Source of the DNA: Lumnitzera littorea | Taxonomy: Eukaryota > Streptophyta > Magnoliopsida > Myrtales > Combretaceae | Length of the DNA stretch: 64,000 bases | NCBI GenBank assembly: GCA_024138015.1 | Contig: JAMXBB010000011.1 | Span: 37,039,975-37,103,974, forward strand | Direction: 5' to 3' | Shown: positions 11,325 to 24,000 of the stretch, piece by piece | Layout of the letters: every line of letters begins with the position of its first letter | How positions within the stretch are numbered: position 1 is the stretch's first letter | Made by a program: the position numbers and the translations under genes | Notes under the pieces: generated by a model | Told to the model about the DNA's origin: nothing | Database searches by the model: none | Seen by the model: only the letters and a program-made list of their open reading frames with translations

Positions 11325-11986
11325 TGTAAGAAGTGAAGGTATGGGTGCATGGATTACGTATATGGTGTAAGTTGCGTGTCAAGTTGCTTTATACGTAACT
11401 AAGGAAATGACTCAAATCGCATGTATGGGATGATCGGAAGAGCAATATATAGAGGAGAAGTAGACAATCTCAAAAAAGCTCTAATACTCGTGGTGATAAA
11501 TGAAGGAGTCAAGAAGTATCAAACTTCATAATTGATGAAGAATGAGGTAGTTTTTTTGAAGTATTCAAGTTTTTCATCTTTTGAGACAGGATTCCATTAG
11601 AATAAAAGTGTTTGTATCAAAATTGCTCTCTTGTCTAAATGAGGGAAGGAAATGGATATTTATAGGAGATGGCTATTAATCTCACCTATAGGATCGTGAT
11701 GTTGATCAATGGCCAAGACCAATCCCTTCCTTTAAATAGACCTTAACTGGATTTCTTTTATCAGCTTAGACTTGATAAGGCTTTATTCTTAGTGTGAGCA
11801 AATATTGAGAAAGGTTAAATTGAATGGCCGATCCAATGGGCACTATTCTAAACCTACCATGCTAAAACTCTCTTAATCATCCCAAATATATAAACTCAAT
11901 TTTTTGGGCTCCGTCACCTTGGTCCAAAAAGTCAAACCTAATTAATTAATAGGCTTAAAGCTAAAACTTGAATTTAGCCTTCTACA
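11325..11986 (-). repeat. 3' LTR of the ancestral element
   Basis: 662 bp, matching 60,998-61,660 along its whole length with scattered differences. Shared landmarks include GGAAATGACT, CAATTGATGAAGAAT-like sequence, GATGTTGATCAATGGCCAAG and AATTAATTAATRGGCTTAAAG. On the minus strand it begins TGTAGAAGGC and ends CTTACA. The purine-rich GGGATAAAA just before its minus-strand start (right of 11,986) may be the polypurine tract. Confidence 0.8.
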
Positions 11987-14900
11987 TTTTATCCCATGAC
12001 TAGAGTCTTTTAAATATAATCAAAGAGATTTAGGCATTAAATGAGCCTTTCAATGACTTAACCACATGTGCATTATTAAATAGTTGCGTTACCACCAAAT
12101 TCATTTAAGAATTATCTTAGTATACAAGTTTGCCATATCTTATAATCATGTGTCATGCCTTAACTAGATTGAATTGTACATTACCCCCAAAGCAACATTT
12201 TGAAATAAATCTTCTTTCGTGAGCTGATTTGTCTTTTCAATTTGATCTACATATTTTATTAGTTCTGTTGAGTTGAATCTTGTGCATTAACTCCACATTA
12301 GCAATCTCATTGAGCCGAACTTCATGTATCAATATTGTCTCGGAGAATTCGTCTTATAGGATCTTCATATATAGATAGCCTTCGAATGTCTTGAATTGTG
12401 GTTACACAATCGAGACTGTAACTAGGTACAATATTTTGGAAGCTCAATCTTAAATGCGTGAACTTTGATTTCTTTTCTCTTATATATATATATATATGTA
12501 TATGTATAGGTATATGTATATGTTGTGTAGACATATACCAAAGTTATGGTGTCATGCTGAAGCCGTATCCTTATAGGATATTCCTTCATATATAGATAGC
12601 CTTCGAATGTCTTGAATTGTGGTTACACAACCGAGACTATAATTAGGTACAATATCTTGGAAGCTCAATCTTAAATGTGTGAACTTCCATTTCTTTTATC
12701 TCTTATATCTATATATCTATATATATATATGTATACATATAAGTATATGTTGTGTAGGCATATACCAAAGTTATGGTGTCATGTTGAAGCCGTGTACTTA
12801 TAGGATATTCCTCCAATCTACTACAAATGTACACAACATTTCTATTGTTTCCCTTGGCAACTTTCAATTCTCAGTAAATAATGGCCCACCAATTCAAATT
12901 TGATTGATTAATAATATATGAATACGCATGGCTCCCTAGCTTCTTTAATCATACATAGGGCCTTTACTTTATCAAATTTTGCACATATCATCATTTCATC
13001 ATCTCGGCATCCATCATTTAGGCCTTTTTGTTGTTTGCATGTCTGTGGTGTTAAACAATATAGCCATATGATTATTATTATTATTTTAACTCCTTGGAGT
13101 TTCCAATTCGCTCACTCTTTATTATTAGTTTATTGTTACGACGCGATCGAACAAGCCAATGCCCATGATGCTGGTAAGAGATATCAAGTGAAGTCTTATT
13201 GCCCCCGTATATGTAAATGTATGTATCCCACATTTTCGTATCGAGGATGTGTTGAATCACAAAGCATGAGGATCCAGTTTCTATAAAGCATTAAAATCCG
13301 CATAGTGATGCCTTCGAGGAATAAAGTACTGAAGATCGCCTTCGTCATAAGTTGTAACTTTGATCCATAATTTAAACATCTTGGAGATAGGGAATAGCAT
13401 GATCAGATAATATAGAAGGTGAGGTCTGATTCACTTTACTTGATACTTAGGTTGTCAAAATTAATTCAGACTGGTGGGAAAAAAAAAATGGCCTTGATAG
13501 TTACGTTGCTTGCGCAAGTTGAACATCGATCCCTTGAACCATTTGAGCCACCCACTTCACTGTCCTCCTTTCTTATAATTTTTATATTTAATACCCATAG
13601 TACTTTTCACAACGATAAGGCACTCGTGTGAAATGCTGCAAGCATTTATAGCTTGGAAATTTCATCCATAACTACCTCGTTCATGTAAAAATATCAAATG
13701 TATCTGTAATGCCTCCTTCATATAACAACATCACTTCTTGGCAACTCATAAAAGTTGAACTTCCATGTATGTCTTTCCTTAGATGACCCCTTCCCTACCT
13801 TCTTTAATTGTAGTCACGATTACACGATTTCTTCATTTAATATTTATTTATTTGTTTTTTTTATATTATATATCAACTACCAGTCAATTAACTTATCTTG
13901 TGTCCCATGTGCAATAATCCCTCAAAAAAAAAAATAGCCCAACACATTAAAGCATCCTTCACGTAGTTGATACTAATTGCTTCTCAAAATGGAAAGCCAT
14001 CAGCCGAAAGTGCTGAGGTAGGACTTAATAGATGTGCTGGCCATTTATCATTGATATACTCAAAAGTAAAAGACAAAGGTGGGAAACAATGTATTTTTGT
14101 AATCTTCCATCCCACTAGAAGATCGACAAGTGTCCCACTTGGTTTTTCCTTCCTACCCTAAAGATAGTTTCATCACTCCTTATACTGCACCCTATTAGAC
14201 TTATGCATAGGTTAGTTTTCAAATCATGAAACGATTTGGTCCAAAAGTTGATGAGTCGAATTATTGAGCTTTAAGGATTCAAGTAATTCAAAAGAATTGG
14301 TTAAAAGGGTAATCACTTGAACTGGTTAATCGCAAACTGTTAAGTCAATCTGTCATTAAACCGGCAGATCGATTTAGTTAGTTTATCTTCTTAAAAAAAG
14401 AAAACAGAAAGAGAAAGAGAAAGAGAAAATAGAGGCCACTAAGTTAAAAAAATAATTTAATAATATCTTGTAAGTTATTACATATCAAAACTATTTTATT
14501 TGTGATAGTGAAAAATAATTTTTAAAAAATAATATCATCAAACTAATAATAGATGACTAATCATAAGTTAATTATACGTTAAGTATAAATAGAAAATTTA
14601 TTTTTAGTTAATGTAAATCCTTTTTGTAAAACTTATCAAATATTAAAGACTTGAATATGAGAAAAAAAATAAAATTTAAAAGAAAAAAATAAAAAAGTTG
14701 AAAATAGATTAAGTCGGAAATTAATAAAAAAATTAGAAATTATTAATAAATTAGTAAATTAAAAAAAATCATATTATTAGAAATTATTAATGTATTAAAA
14801 AAATAAATTAACTAAAAAATTAAATATTAAAAAAAATCGATTAAAGAGTTTTGAACTAATTTTTAAACCGTTGGATCTAATGAACCAATTTAAAATGGCC

Positions 14901-16156
14901 AGCTCAGGATCAATCACGATTTACCATGTTACAAACTCGTGAATTAGCGGTTCCGAATCAGTTTGACCCCGATGCTCAGCACTATCCCCGATCACCACGG
15001 TGAATAGAAAACAAAAGCAGCTTCCCTTCTGAATGAATACAGTATGCTGCAACCTGCATTTCTTTAATGTACTGTCCACTTTTCTTTTTTTCCTTCTTTT
15101 TGTTTCATTTTTTTTTCGGCTATTTTCTTCATAGATTCGCAACTGGAGGCACAAATAGCAATTGTAATCCATCAGAACTATTGAAGAAGAACATTGGAGT
15201 GCTGAAGCTGGAAGTCGAAGGGGGATGCAGTGGTTGTTCGTGGATCGTTATAAGGAGCTTCAATGAAGAACTCTAGCGGGAAGTGCTACAAAGAGGTCAA
15301 CACCACAAGACTGAACCGGGTAAGCTCTCCATTTTGTTGGAAACCCCGTTTGTGATGAGCTCCATCATGAAATTAACCGGGTAGAGGCTATTCCTCATAC
15401 GACCAAACAAAATAGGACGGACCAGTCTGTCATGACTTATACACATGTGCATGCTGAATTGAAGTGGATTTTATATGTTGAAATTCTTTTGATAAAATAA
15501 ATACAGCTAACTGTGTCATTCATTCTCTAGATTTAATTAGCCTCCAAATTGGCCCCTGCTTCTGCTATTGCAATTTGAAAATCTCTGAAAGTCAATTGCT
15601 TAATGATGCTATAATAAAAATTAGGGAAATCTTACTTCTCCAGTAACTTCGAACACTAATGAGCTATAAGCAATCCCATAGCAAGTAGTTAAAGTCCTCC
15701 ATCAAAACATTCAACGACCCAGTTTCCTTTTACACAAATACCTCTATAATTCGAGGTACCACCATTAACATCCAAAATTAGGATCAACCGCTTGTCAGTC
15801 GTCACCACTACTCATGCTATAAAGAACATGAAACGAATCAAAGCCATCTCAATAGCAATTATATTCTTGTATCAATCATACCGACTATACTCCAAAATTG
15901 TCCAGCTCTAAATAATCCAATACCGTGGTCATGTTCCCCCAATCATTTTGCCAAACATTCTATACATACAACCGTGCACTTGAAGCTTTGAACAAGACAC
16001 ATACCCAGGCAATCTCACACTTCCTTAATGTAATTAGCTTTTGCATCTACATGTAAAGCCTCTCAAATGTGTTGGAAATTCTCAAGAAATATTTCAGGCT
16101 TGTTTTTTTCATTTTTTATTAACAATCCAATATGCCAGTCCCTGCCCCTCTTGATT

Positions 16157-16187
<31 letters not shown>

Positions 16188-17601
16188 TTAAAGACACTAG
16201 CATGCAGTACTCTCCTCAAACATTTCACCGAGCATCTTGCGTACGTGACTACACACCTCCATGCTTGGCAAACCCAACTAACACGTGTTACATATCATTC
16301 GTGTTAGGTTTCAAAGTCACTTCCCCAAGCTCAATGCCTCACTGCACAGCCAATTAATCCTATACACGCACGCACTTCAGATGCGACAGTCTTACCTCTA
16401 CATCCCAGAACCATTTTTATGAGACTTCGAATTTGAATTCCTACACTAGCCAGATCCATCCCCAAACCCAATCGAGCAAGTGGCTCTGATAACCTGTAGC
16501 GCCAATCTTGAGCAATCACCATATCACAATTTGAGCTTCTTGTAATTCCCCCATGCGCAGGCCAAGGACTCATCGAGTTAAGAGGGTACAATTTGGGGGT
16601 TAAAGGACAAGAATAAATTGGTTCTGGGCCTTTTTTTTTTTATTTTACTTGGACACTGACCTTCCTTGTTTCCCTTTTTCTCTTTACCCTTTCGAATATG
16701 AGGATATCATGATATTATTTTATTACTCATACTAGAGCCTTTACAACCAGAAAAAATCTGTCATTGAATTCCAGTAGAGGACATTTATCTATCAAATTTG
16801 ACCCATCATACGCTTCTTTGAGGAAAATAATACTCTTTGCACCTTTATTAGTGATGTAAAAGATCCCATGGTGTTTGATTAAACAAAGAACTAAGTTGGC
16901 TGGTATGAAATACTCTGAATGAAAAGCATCAATCTATCCAGATGTCAGTCTCTTGTCTATTGTCAAACTTAGAAGCTCATGAAGCACAGCCACCACATAG
17001 GTTCTTTGCGTAGATAACGATGATGAGGTTGGTGATTCACACGGTATGCAGTTTTAAGGTTTCATTGGTGGAAATGCCTCTTGGTAGCCTAGTAATTTTG
17101 GAACTTAGAGTATCTAAATGATTGGACTATGATTGCGCTTTAACAAAGTTCACGAAATAACATTTCGGCTTATTCTAACCGAAAAATTTATAAAATTTTC
17201 AAAACTAATATATAATGGTTGAGCTTGAACTCTTTGCTAAGTGTAGTGGCTTGCTTCGTAAATGGGTACATATAACTTGAGCATGTGTTTTGAACTCCAT
17301 GACATGATGATTGGATTTACTTTTCTTTTCCTCTTCAAACAATGAATGATGTTATTGTCCTCGTCAGTTAATGCCTTTGTCCTTGTAATCTTATTCGTAC
17401 TTTGATATGTGTCTTTACAGTTTATATCAGTCTTTATTCTTTATGTGCTTTGAATACCATTGATTCTTGCATCCTTCTTCTCTTCCCTCCTTTTCTTATG
17501 AAACTAACTCTTTCTCATTGTCTATCTTTAGCAAATAACATGATCAATATTTGGGAGTTCATGATTATGTTTTTAGTGGCTATTATCTTGACCTTACCAT
17601 A
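11987..17601. other. Non-coding body of the ancestral element, no gene recognised
   Basis: 5.6 kb without a convincing gene on either strand. Open frames at 12,918-13,286, 13,967-14,161, 15,067-15,276 and 16,331-16,591 resemble no family I know and are probably chance. On the minus strand near 16,480-16,500, GGTTATCAGAGCCACTTG resembles the initiator-tRNA primer binding site of LTR elements, so part of another degraded element may lie here. AT-rich low-complexity DNA fills 14,400-14,830, and (CT)n lies at 16,155-16,180. Confidence 0.5.
12349..12809. repeat. Two-copy tandem duplication, unit about 220-240 bp
   Basis: 12,349-12,567 is repeated at 12,568-12,809. Both copies contain CATATATAGATAGCCTTCGA, ATTGTGGTTACACAA, GGAAGCTCAATCTTAAATG and AAAGTTATGGTGTCATG. 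Each includes its own TA-rich microsatellite, and the two differ in length. A third partial start (TTATAGGATATTCCT) follows the second copy. Confidence 0.85.
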
Positions 17602-18060
17602 GTTAGCAAATTTGCATGGTTTAAAGAAGATCTCTTTATTGTTCGGGTTGTGGCTATTTGCAATTGAGGGTCAAAAGTCTACAATCATAACTTGAGGACT
17701 AGATCTCGAGTTAGCAATAGTTAGCAAATCGGCACGGTTTAAAGAGAGTAGACTTGTTACCACTTGGATAGCAAATTTGTATGGTTTAAAGAGGATCTCT
17801 TTATTGCTTAGGCTATGGTTATTTGCAATCGAGGGTCAAAAATATATTATCATAACTTAAGGACTGGATCTCGAGTAAGCAATAGTCAACAAATTAGAAC
17901 GGTTTAAAGAGGGTAGACTCTAACTAAGGGTCAAAGTCTACAGTTGTAACTTGGAGACTGCATCTCGTCCTTGCAGCAATTAGCAAATTAGTATGGTTTA
18001 AAGAAAGTAGACTTTTTATCACCTAAACCGTGACTATTCTCGAACTGAGGGCCAACGAAG
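17602..18060. repeat. Degenerate tandem array with TTAGCAAAT...GGTTTAAAGA core
   Basis: The core TAGCAAATxxGxAxGGTTTAAAGA recurs at about 17,606, 17,723, 17,770, 17,892 and 17,980. Longer shared blocks (GATCTCTTTATTG, GAGGGTCAAA, GGACTxGATCTCGAGT) give a higher-order unit of about 168 bp (17,602 to 17,770). It lies inside the residual ancestral element. Confidence 0.75.
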
Positions 18061-18079
18061 ACTAATCTTCATTAGCGAG

Positions 18080-19241
18080 CGATAGTGACGAGGAGAGTTA
18101 CAATAAGTTCAATAATAGGTATTCGCAATTTACAATGCGAATTAAATATGAGTTTCAAGACGTAAGCACACGAGAGCCAAGCATAAGCCAAATGTGTGCT
18201 AAATATACGTAAATTGAGTATGAATCTTGAGACATGAGCAAATGAGGTTTAAATGCAAGTCATTTCACATGAGTATGCGAGCACATGAGAGTCGAGCATG
18301 AGCTGAACACACATGATCTAAACATGAGCCTTAGACATGAGCATATGAGAGTTAAGTACCTAAGTTAAGCACAATCCCCTTTAACATGAGCATTGGTGAG
18401 GCATTATGTGAAATGAACTTAACTCTCCCTTAATACGAAAACTTGTTGGCTAAACATGTAAAATGAACATGAGGCTTCCATGTGAGTATAAAATATGAAT
18501 TTGAGCATGAGCACATAACAGTTAAGTGCGAGTCTATGAGCTTAGCACACATGAAATAGACATAAGCCTTATGCATGAACCTTGAGCACTAGTGAACATG
18601 AGAGTTGTATATGAGCATTTAATATGAGAGTGAACACAAGTCTTGAACATTAGAGTTAAGTGTGAGTGAGCACGAACCATAATCACGAGTCTGAATCGAA
18701 CATGAGCCCTAAACATAAGCCTTAACCATGACATGAGTCTTGAATACGACATTATCCCCAAACGTAACATGAGCCTTAAATATGAAATAAGTCTTGTGTT
18801 ATGAGTCTTGAACATGAGACGATGCGAATCTTGAACATGATACGACGTAAGGCCCGAACAGGTCGTGAGGTCTGTATGTGACGCGAGGCTTGAACATAAC
18901 ATGATGAGCGTAACATAAGGCTCGAACACGACGTAAGGTTTGAACACAACGCGAGGTCTAAACACAACATGAGACTTAAGCATGACGTAAGATCTAAACA
19001 TGATGTAAGATCTGAACATGATGTGATGTTTAAGCGTGACGTGAGGTCTGAACATGACATAAGTCTTAGCATCGTAAGTTAGATATGGTGCTTGAGGTAT
19101 GAGTTGAACATGAGTAGTTGAATCATAAGCCTTCTCAACATAAATGAGTAAACATGAGAGTTGAACATGACTTGAAGCTTGATCTTAAGATGAGTCCTGA
19201 TCATGACATGAGCCTTAAATATGAGCGTCAAATATGAATCT
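18080..19241. repeat. ATGAG-rich array grading into an 18-bp minisatellite
   Basis: From 18,150 on, ACATGAG, GAGCATGAG and GAACATGAG recur every few tens of bases. Between 18,909 and 19,070 the array becomes strictly periodic at 18 bp: nine consecutive units of the type CATGAYGTAAGATCTGAA. Because 18 is a multiple of 3, the minus strand stays open in two frames (18,534-19,055 and 18,776-19,072) and would give hexapeptide repeats such as SDLTSC. I regard this as a by-product. The same ATGAG-type DNA resumes at 24,840-24,985, across the inserted gypsy element. Confidence 0.8.
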
Positions 19242-20098
19242 TGATAGAAATCAAGCTATTAAGCCTTTGACCCGTAGCTGAGCTTGAGGACTGGAAGGCT
19301 TGGCACAGCGGATTCTCCTATTCTAGCCGACTCCTACCAAGGTCGAGTATTTCCTTGTCGACGCATTCTACATGTCGAGTCGTATGACCATCTATTTCTT
19401 ACAGATAGTGTGTCAAAAAGCAGAATACTGAGAGAATAGCCAATCCTCATTCTCACTCACACTTATTACTTACTCAACATTACCCTTGCTGAGATGACAA
19501 GAGAGAGACTCCAGATTGATTCAGCTACCTTTATTTGGACAAGCAAGCTGACCGTACTTTCTATTCACATTTTCCAATAGCCTTACTAATATAGTATCGC
19601 CACATATATAGAATCACGTGTAGAATCCATTACACTAATGATTGTTTTTCTTAAATATTCGTTTTTACCCTTTTGTATCTTGTACATTATTTCCTTAAGA
19701 AATGCCCTTTTTGTCTTTTTTCCTTTTGGGCAAGTTACCTTAACTTATGGATATAAATACCTTTGTAATTATAGTTGCATCATATAGATTACCATTAATA
19801 CACTTGAGTATTTTTCCTTCCTTGTGTAAACATTACCTATTTACTCTTAGCATTACTTTTATCTTAACCCTTAAGTAAGGTTAGGTGGTGAGTAAACTTA
19901 CCGGACTGATTCGTTTGTCCTATCAAATTGTGCCATAAGTCTTTGAAAGTTTCATTGGTGTATCATATTCTCTGGAGCTGTTTGTAGGTTTTTGCTTATC
20001 CTTCATTTGCATTTGCCCCTTTTACACATTCCCTATCACTTCCTCTTTGAGCTTTCCGTAAGTTTGGACCCATCTAGCGATTAGCCTTGTTTGTTCTT
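19242..20098 (+). repeat. 5' LTR of G1 copy 1
   Basis: It matches 23,955-24,820 throughout: TGATA start, CCTTTGACCC near the start, TCCTCATTCTCACTCAC in the middle, GGTTTTTGCTTA late. Its last ~25 bp and any primer binding site are lost: the sequence jumps from TTGTTCTTA directly into late gag. Confidence 0.85.
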
Positions 20099-20620
20099 AA
20101 GAGGTGACATTCGAGATATTATGGAACTTCAGTGATTTACCATAATAGATGAAGCCATCAAAATAGCTCAACGAGTAGAGAGGCAAAGAAGGAGCCTAAT
20201 ACCGACTAGTATGCCAATTAGCTGACCTGGACAGGTGAGTCACCGAACTTAGTCGAGTATCGAGTCAAGCCAAAAGATGGATATCTAAGCCGATTAGAAA
20301 GGCCGACCTAACGGTGAAGTGTCGACCGATTTACCACAATAGATGAGGCTATCAGAATAGCCCAATGAGTAGAGAGGTAAAGAAGGAGCCTAATACCGAT
20401 TAGTATGCTAACTAGCCAACCTAGACAGGCAAGTCACCAAATTTAGTCGAGTATCGAGTCGAGCTAAAAGATGGATATCTAAGCTGATCAGAAAGGCCGA
20501 CTTAACGGTGAAGTGCCGACTAAACTAATGAGAAGGGGTAAGGATCAGGTAGGAAAACGAATCGAATCAAGTGTTTCAAGTGCCAAAGGTTCGGATACAT
20601 GGCTGCTCAGTATCCAAACC
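20099..20620 (+). pseudogene. G1 copy 1: late gag with internal 194-bp duplication and dead zinc knuckle
   Basis: The segment begins with codons for RGDIRDIMELQ, the C-terminal part of a chromovirus-like gag (the same block is in copy 2 near 53,130). Sequence 20,134-20,327 is repeated as 20,328-20,521, so the DEAIxIAQRVER block occurs twice, with stops in both. At about 20,568-20,615 the CX2CX4HX4C knuckle reads C-FK-C-QRFG-Y-MAAQ-Y: both the His and the last Cys have become Tyr. Confidence 0.75.
20134..20521. repeat. 194-bp tandem duplication inside gag
   Basis: GATTTACCAYAATAGATGA begins both copies (20,134 and 20,328) and GGTGAAGTGYCGAC ends both. The copies differ at scattered positions, so the duplication is not brand new. 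Copy 2 of the family (53,000 region) has the block only once. Confidence 0.85.
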
Positions 20621-23600
20621 GACAAACAATGGTCATCAAAGGAGATGTCCCAAAGCTAAAGATAGACGATACATATGAGGAACCTGAGGAGGAAGAGATC
20701 CCTACTAAGAAAGAACTGATTGAAGAAGATGGGTTTGCCGATGACTTAGACTAGTTGATCATGGTTACCCGACGCACAATGAACATGGAACCCTTACAAA
20801 AGGAAGAGTAGAGAGAATTTATTTCATACCACTTATAAGGTGAGTAATCAGGTATATACCCTCATTGTAGATAATGGAAGTTGCACCAATGTGACATCAA
20901 CCAATCTTATTTCAAAATTAAAGTTGCTAACTATTACACATCCAAAGCCGTACAAATTGCACTGGTTAAGTGAGAAAGGAGCACTACATGTTATTCGATA
21001 AATACTACTGCCAATCATTATAGGGAATTACTCTGATCAGATTCTCTACGACGTACTGCCCATGTATGCTTCCCACGTATTACTAGGTAGGCCATAACTG
21101 TTTAATAGGAGAGTTATTCATGATGGCTACAAGAATACATCTATGTTCGAGAAGGATGGCCGGAAGATCACATTAAACCCGATGCTACTGAGAGAAGTTA
21201 ATAAATTGCAGACAAAACTTGCTTGTAGATCGAAGAAGGTTCTAGTGATGAGTAGAGCCGAGCTCCAAGAGGCCATTAATGCTTACAAGTTGACCCTTAT
21301 GTTGGTTAGGCGCCTATTAGAGATGAAGGAGAAAGGTGAACTACCCTAGGAAATCAAAGAGTTGCTTAATGAGTATGTTGACTAGTTCCTAGAACAGTTA
21401 CTTGAGGGGTTACCCCAAACTCAAGGCATAGAGCACTGCATTGATTTAGTACTTGGTGTTGCACTATCGAATAAGCTAGCCTATCGGATGAATCCCAAAT
21501 AAGCTTCTGAGCTCCAACGTCAAGTCAATGAGTTGCTAAAGAAAGGATATGTCAGAGATAGTCTTAGCCCTTGCGCTATGCCGACACTTCTAGTGTTGAA
21601 AAAGGATGGAACTTGGCGGATATGTGTCGACAACTGAGCCATGAATAAGATCATGATTAAATACATGTACCTAATCCCGAGGTTAAAAGACATGTTGGAT
21701 GAGTTGAGTAGAGATAAGGTCTTCAGTAAGATTAACTTGAAGTTCAGCTACCATCAAATCCGCATGAGGCTAAGAGATGAATGGAAGATTGCATTTAATA
21801 CTCGACATAGACTCTATAAGTGGATGGTCATGCCATTTGGCTTGTCAAATGCCTCGAGCACTTTCATGCAATTAATGAACCATGTGTTAAGACATTTAAT
21901 TGAAAAGTGTGTCGTGGTGTACTTTGACGGCATACTAGTCTACAGTGTTGACATGTTGAGTTACTGTATACATCTTCGAGCCGTATTGGATATCTTCCGT
22001 ACCAAGAGACTATTCGGCAATCTTAAAAAATGTTGCTTTTGCTAGGAGTAGGTGGTGTTCTTGGGCTATGTAATCAATGGAGGAGGCTTATTAGTGGATA
22101 ACGAAAAGATCCGAATAATTGTAGAGTGGTCAACTCTTATTACTTATGCCAATGTGAGAAGTTTCCAAGAATTTCGGTACCCTCGCCGCACCACTTACTA
22201 AGCTCACAAAGAAGAACACCGACTTTCGATTGGGAGAAAGGGATGAGAGGAGCTTTGTCAAGGTAAAAGAAAGATTGACCTCCGCCTCGGTATTAGTTCT
22301 ACCTGACTTCGAGAAGATATTTGAGCTGGAATGTGACGCATTAGGCATTGAAATAGGTGCTATCTTAATATAGGAAGGCTGACCAATTACCTTCCATAGT
22401 GAGAAGCTCAGAGAACCATAGTTAAATTACTCCGTATATGATAAGGAGCTCTTAGCGCTGATCTAAGCACTGCACATATGGTAACACTATTTACTTCTGA
22501 GAGAATTTATAATATATCCTGATCATGAATCGCTGAGGTACCTTTAAAGCCAGACTAAGTTGTCTAAGTGGCAGGTAAGATGGGTTGAATTCCTTGAAGG
22601 ATTTAATTTTGTAATAAAATACAAGCAAGGAAAGAACAACGTAATTGTAGATCCTCTTTCAAGGAGATGTGCCCTTTTAACGAAACTATAGATTGGGCTA
22701 TTTAGGTTTGCAAGTATCAAAGAATGATATTCTAGAGATCCATACTTTGGACCCATAATTATGCGATGCATTAATGGAAGAACAATGGATAAGTATAATG
22801 TAAAGGATAGCTACTAGTTTCGAAGTGGAAAATTATACGTACCGACTTGTTCCTTAAGGGAGTTATTGATTAAGGAAGCCCATAGTAGAGGACTCTCTGG
22901 ACATTTTGGACAAAAAAGGATCTATGAACTGTTGAATGATCGATTCTTTTGGCCAAGAGTGAGGAGAGATATGCACCAAGTTGTCAAAAGCTATGCCATG
23001 TGCAAAAAGGCTAAGTGCCGAGCCGAGCAAGGAAAGAAATGCCTTTACCTATCTTGATGAAGCCATAGATTGAATTGAGTATGGACTTTGTTCTCAAACT
23101 ACTTGAGGCAAAGATTTTATAATGGTTGCCATGGATTGGTTCAATAAAATGGCATACTTCGTATCATACTCTAAAACTAACGATGCTTCGGTTATTGCTT
23201 CTTTTTTCTTACAAGAGATTATGTAGGTGCATAGTATGCCGAGAAGTGTAGTTTCTAACAAAGACTTAAAGTTCTTTAGTCATTTCTGGAGGGCCTTATG
23301 GCATTGGATGTGGACCAAAGTACTATTTAGTACTTCTTGTCACCCTTAAAGTAACAGCTAAACGAAGGTGGTTAATCATACTTTGGGATCACTACTCTGA
23401 GTTGCAATGGATAAGAACTTAGCAGATTGGGACATTTACTTACCAGTGGTTGAGTTTACTTACAACTGGATAGTGCATGACACCATTAGGCAGACTCCCT
23501 TTGAAGTAGTTTATGGTTTCAATCCCAAGTTACCCTTCGATCACACCCCTACACCTGTATCTGCACAAGAGGACCCTAACACCACAACTAGTGCACAATC

Positions 23601-24000
23601 CCTTCAGCACATCTATTATAAGGTCACTTAGCACATCTATCAAGTTGCTAAAAGAATGTGAGAGAAGACTAAGGGTAGGACGACTAAACAATTCTAGCTT
23701 AAAGACTTGGTATGGCTGCACCTTAGTAAGGAACAGTTTTTGAGCAAGAGGAGGAACAAATTATCTGCCAGAGCTAAAGGACTATTTAGAATCCTTTAGA
23801 AGTTTAGTGATAATGCCTATAAATTGGAGCTACCCAAGGACTATGGGGTTTTTGACACCTTCAATATTGCTAACCTCAGTCCATATCACCTTGATGGAGA
23901 GTTGATCGAAGACCATTCATATTTGATCCCAAATCTAAATCAACCCAAAGGGAATGATATGAATCAAGCTACTGGGCCTTTGACCCACAACCGAGCCCAA
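20621..24000 (+). pseudogene. G1 copy 1 pol remnants: protease, RT, RNase H, integrase
   Basis: Protease: LIVDNGSCTNV at about 20,863, where the active site reads DNG. RT: about 21,520-22,050, with fingers and palm recognisable and the catalytic motif YFDG at 21,918-21,932 instead of YxDD, so the second Asp is lost. RNase H: about 22,320-22,690, ending in the usual EFLEGFNFVIKYKQGKNN-type tail. Integrase: HSRGLSGHFGQKR zinc region near 22,880, where the second Cys pair reads SYAMC (first Cys to Tyr), then a stop-ridden core to about 23,700. The C-terminus (LPKDYGVFDTFNIANLSPYH) ends near the 3' LTR. No chromodomain is seen. Stops and frameshifts throughout. Confidence 0.85.

Noticed and set aside
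11325..11986. Independent solo LTR
   Set aside because: No matching duplication on its right side (TTTTA). The pentamer on its left matches the right flank of the LTR at 61,660, so it is better read as the far end of one element.
15067..15276. Small Cys-containing protein (SELLKKNIGVLKLEVEGGCS)
   Set aside because: Short, begins in a poly-pyrimidine tract, matches nothing I recognise, and lies in retroelement debris.
16480..16500. Primer binding site of a further LTR element
   Set aside because: GGTTATCAGAGCC resembles the initiator-Met site but no LTR end or gag is seen beside it, so it is mentioned only as a possibility.
18534..19072. A 173-codon minus-strand gene
   Set aside because: Its openness is explained by the 18-bp period of the repeat. 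Two overlapping frames are open for the same reason. Kept only as a finding about the array.
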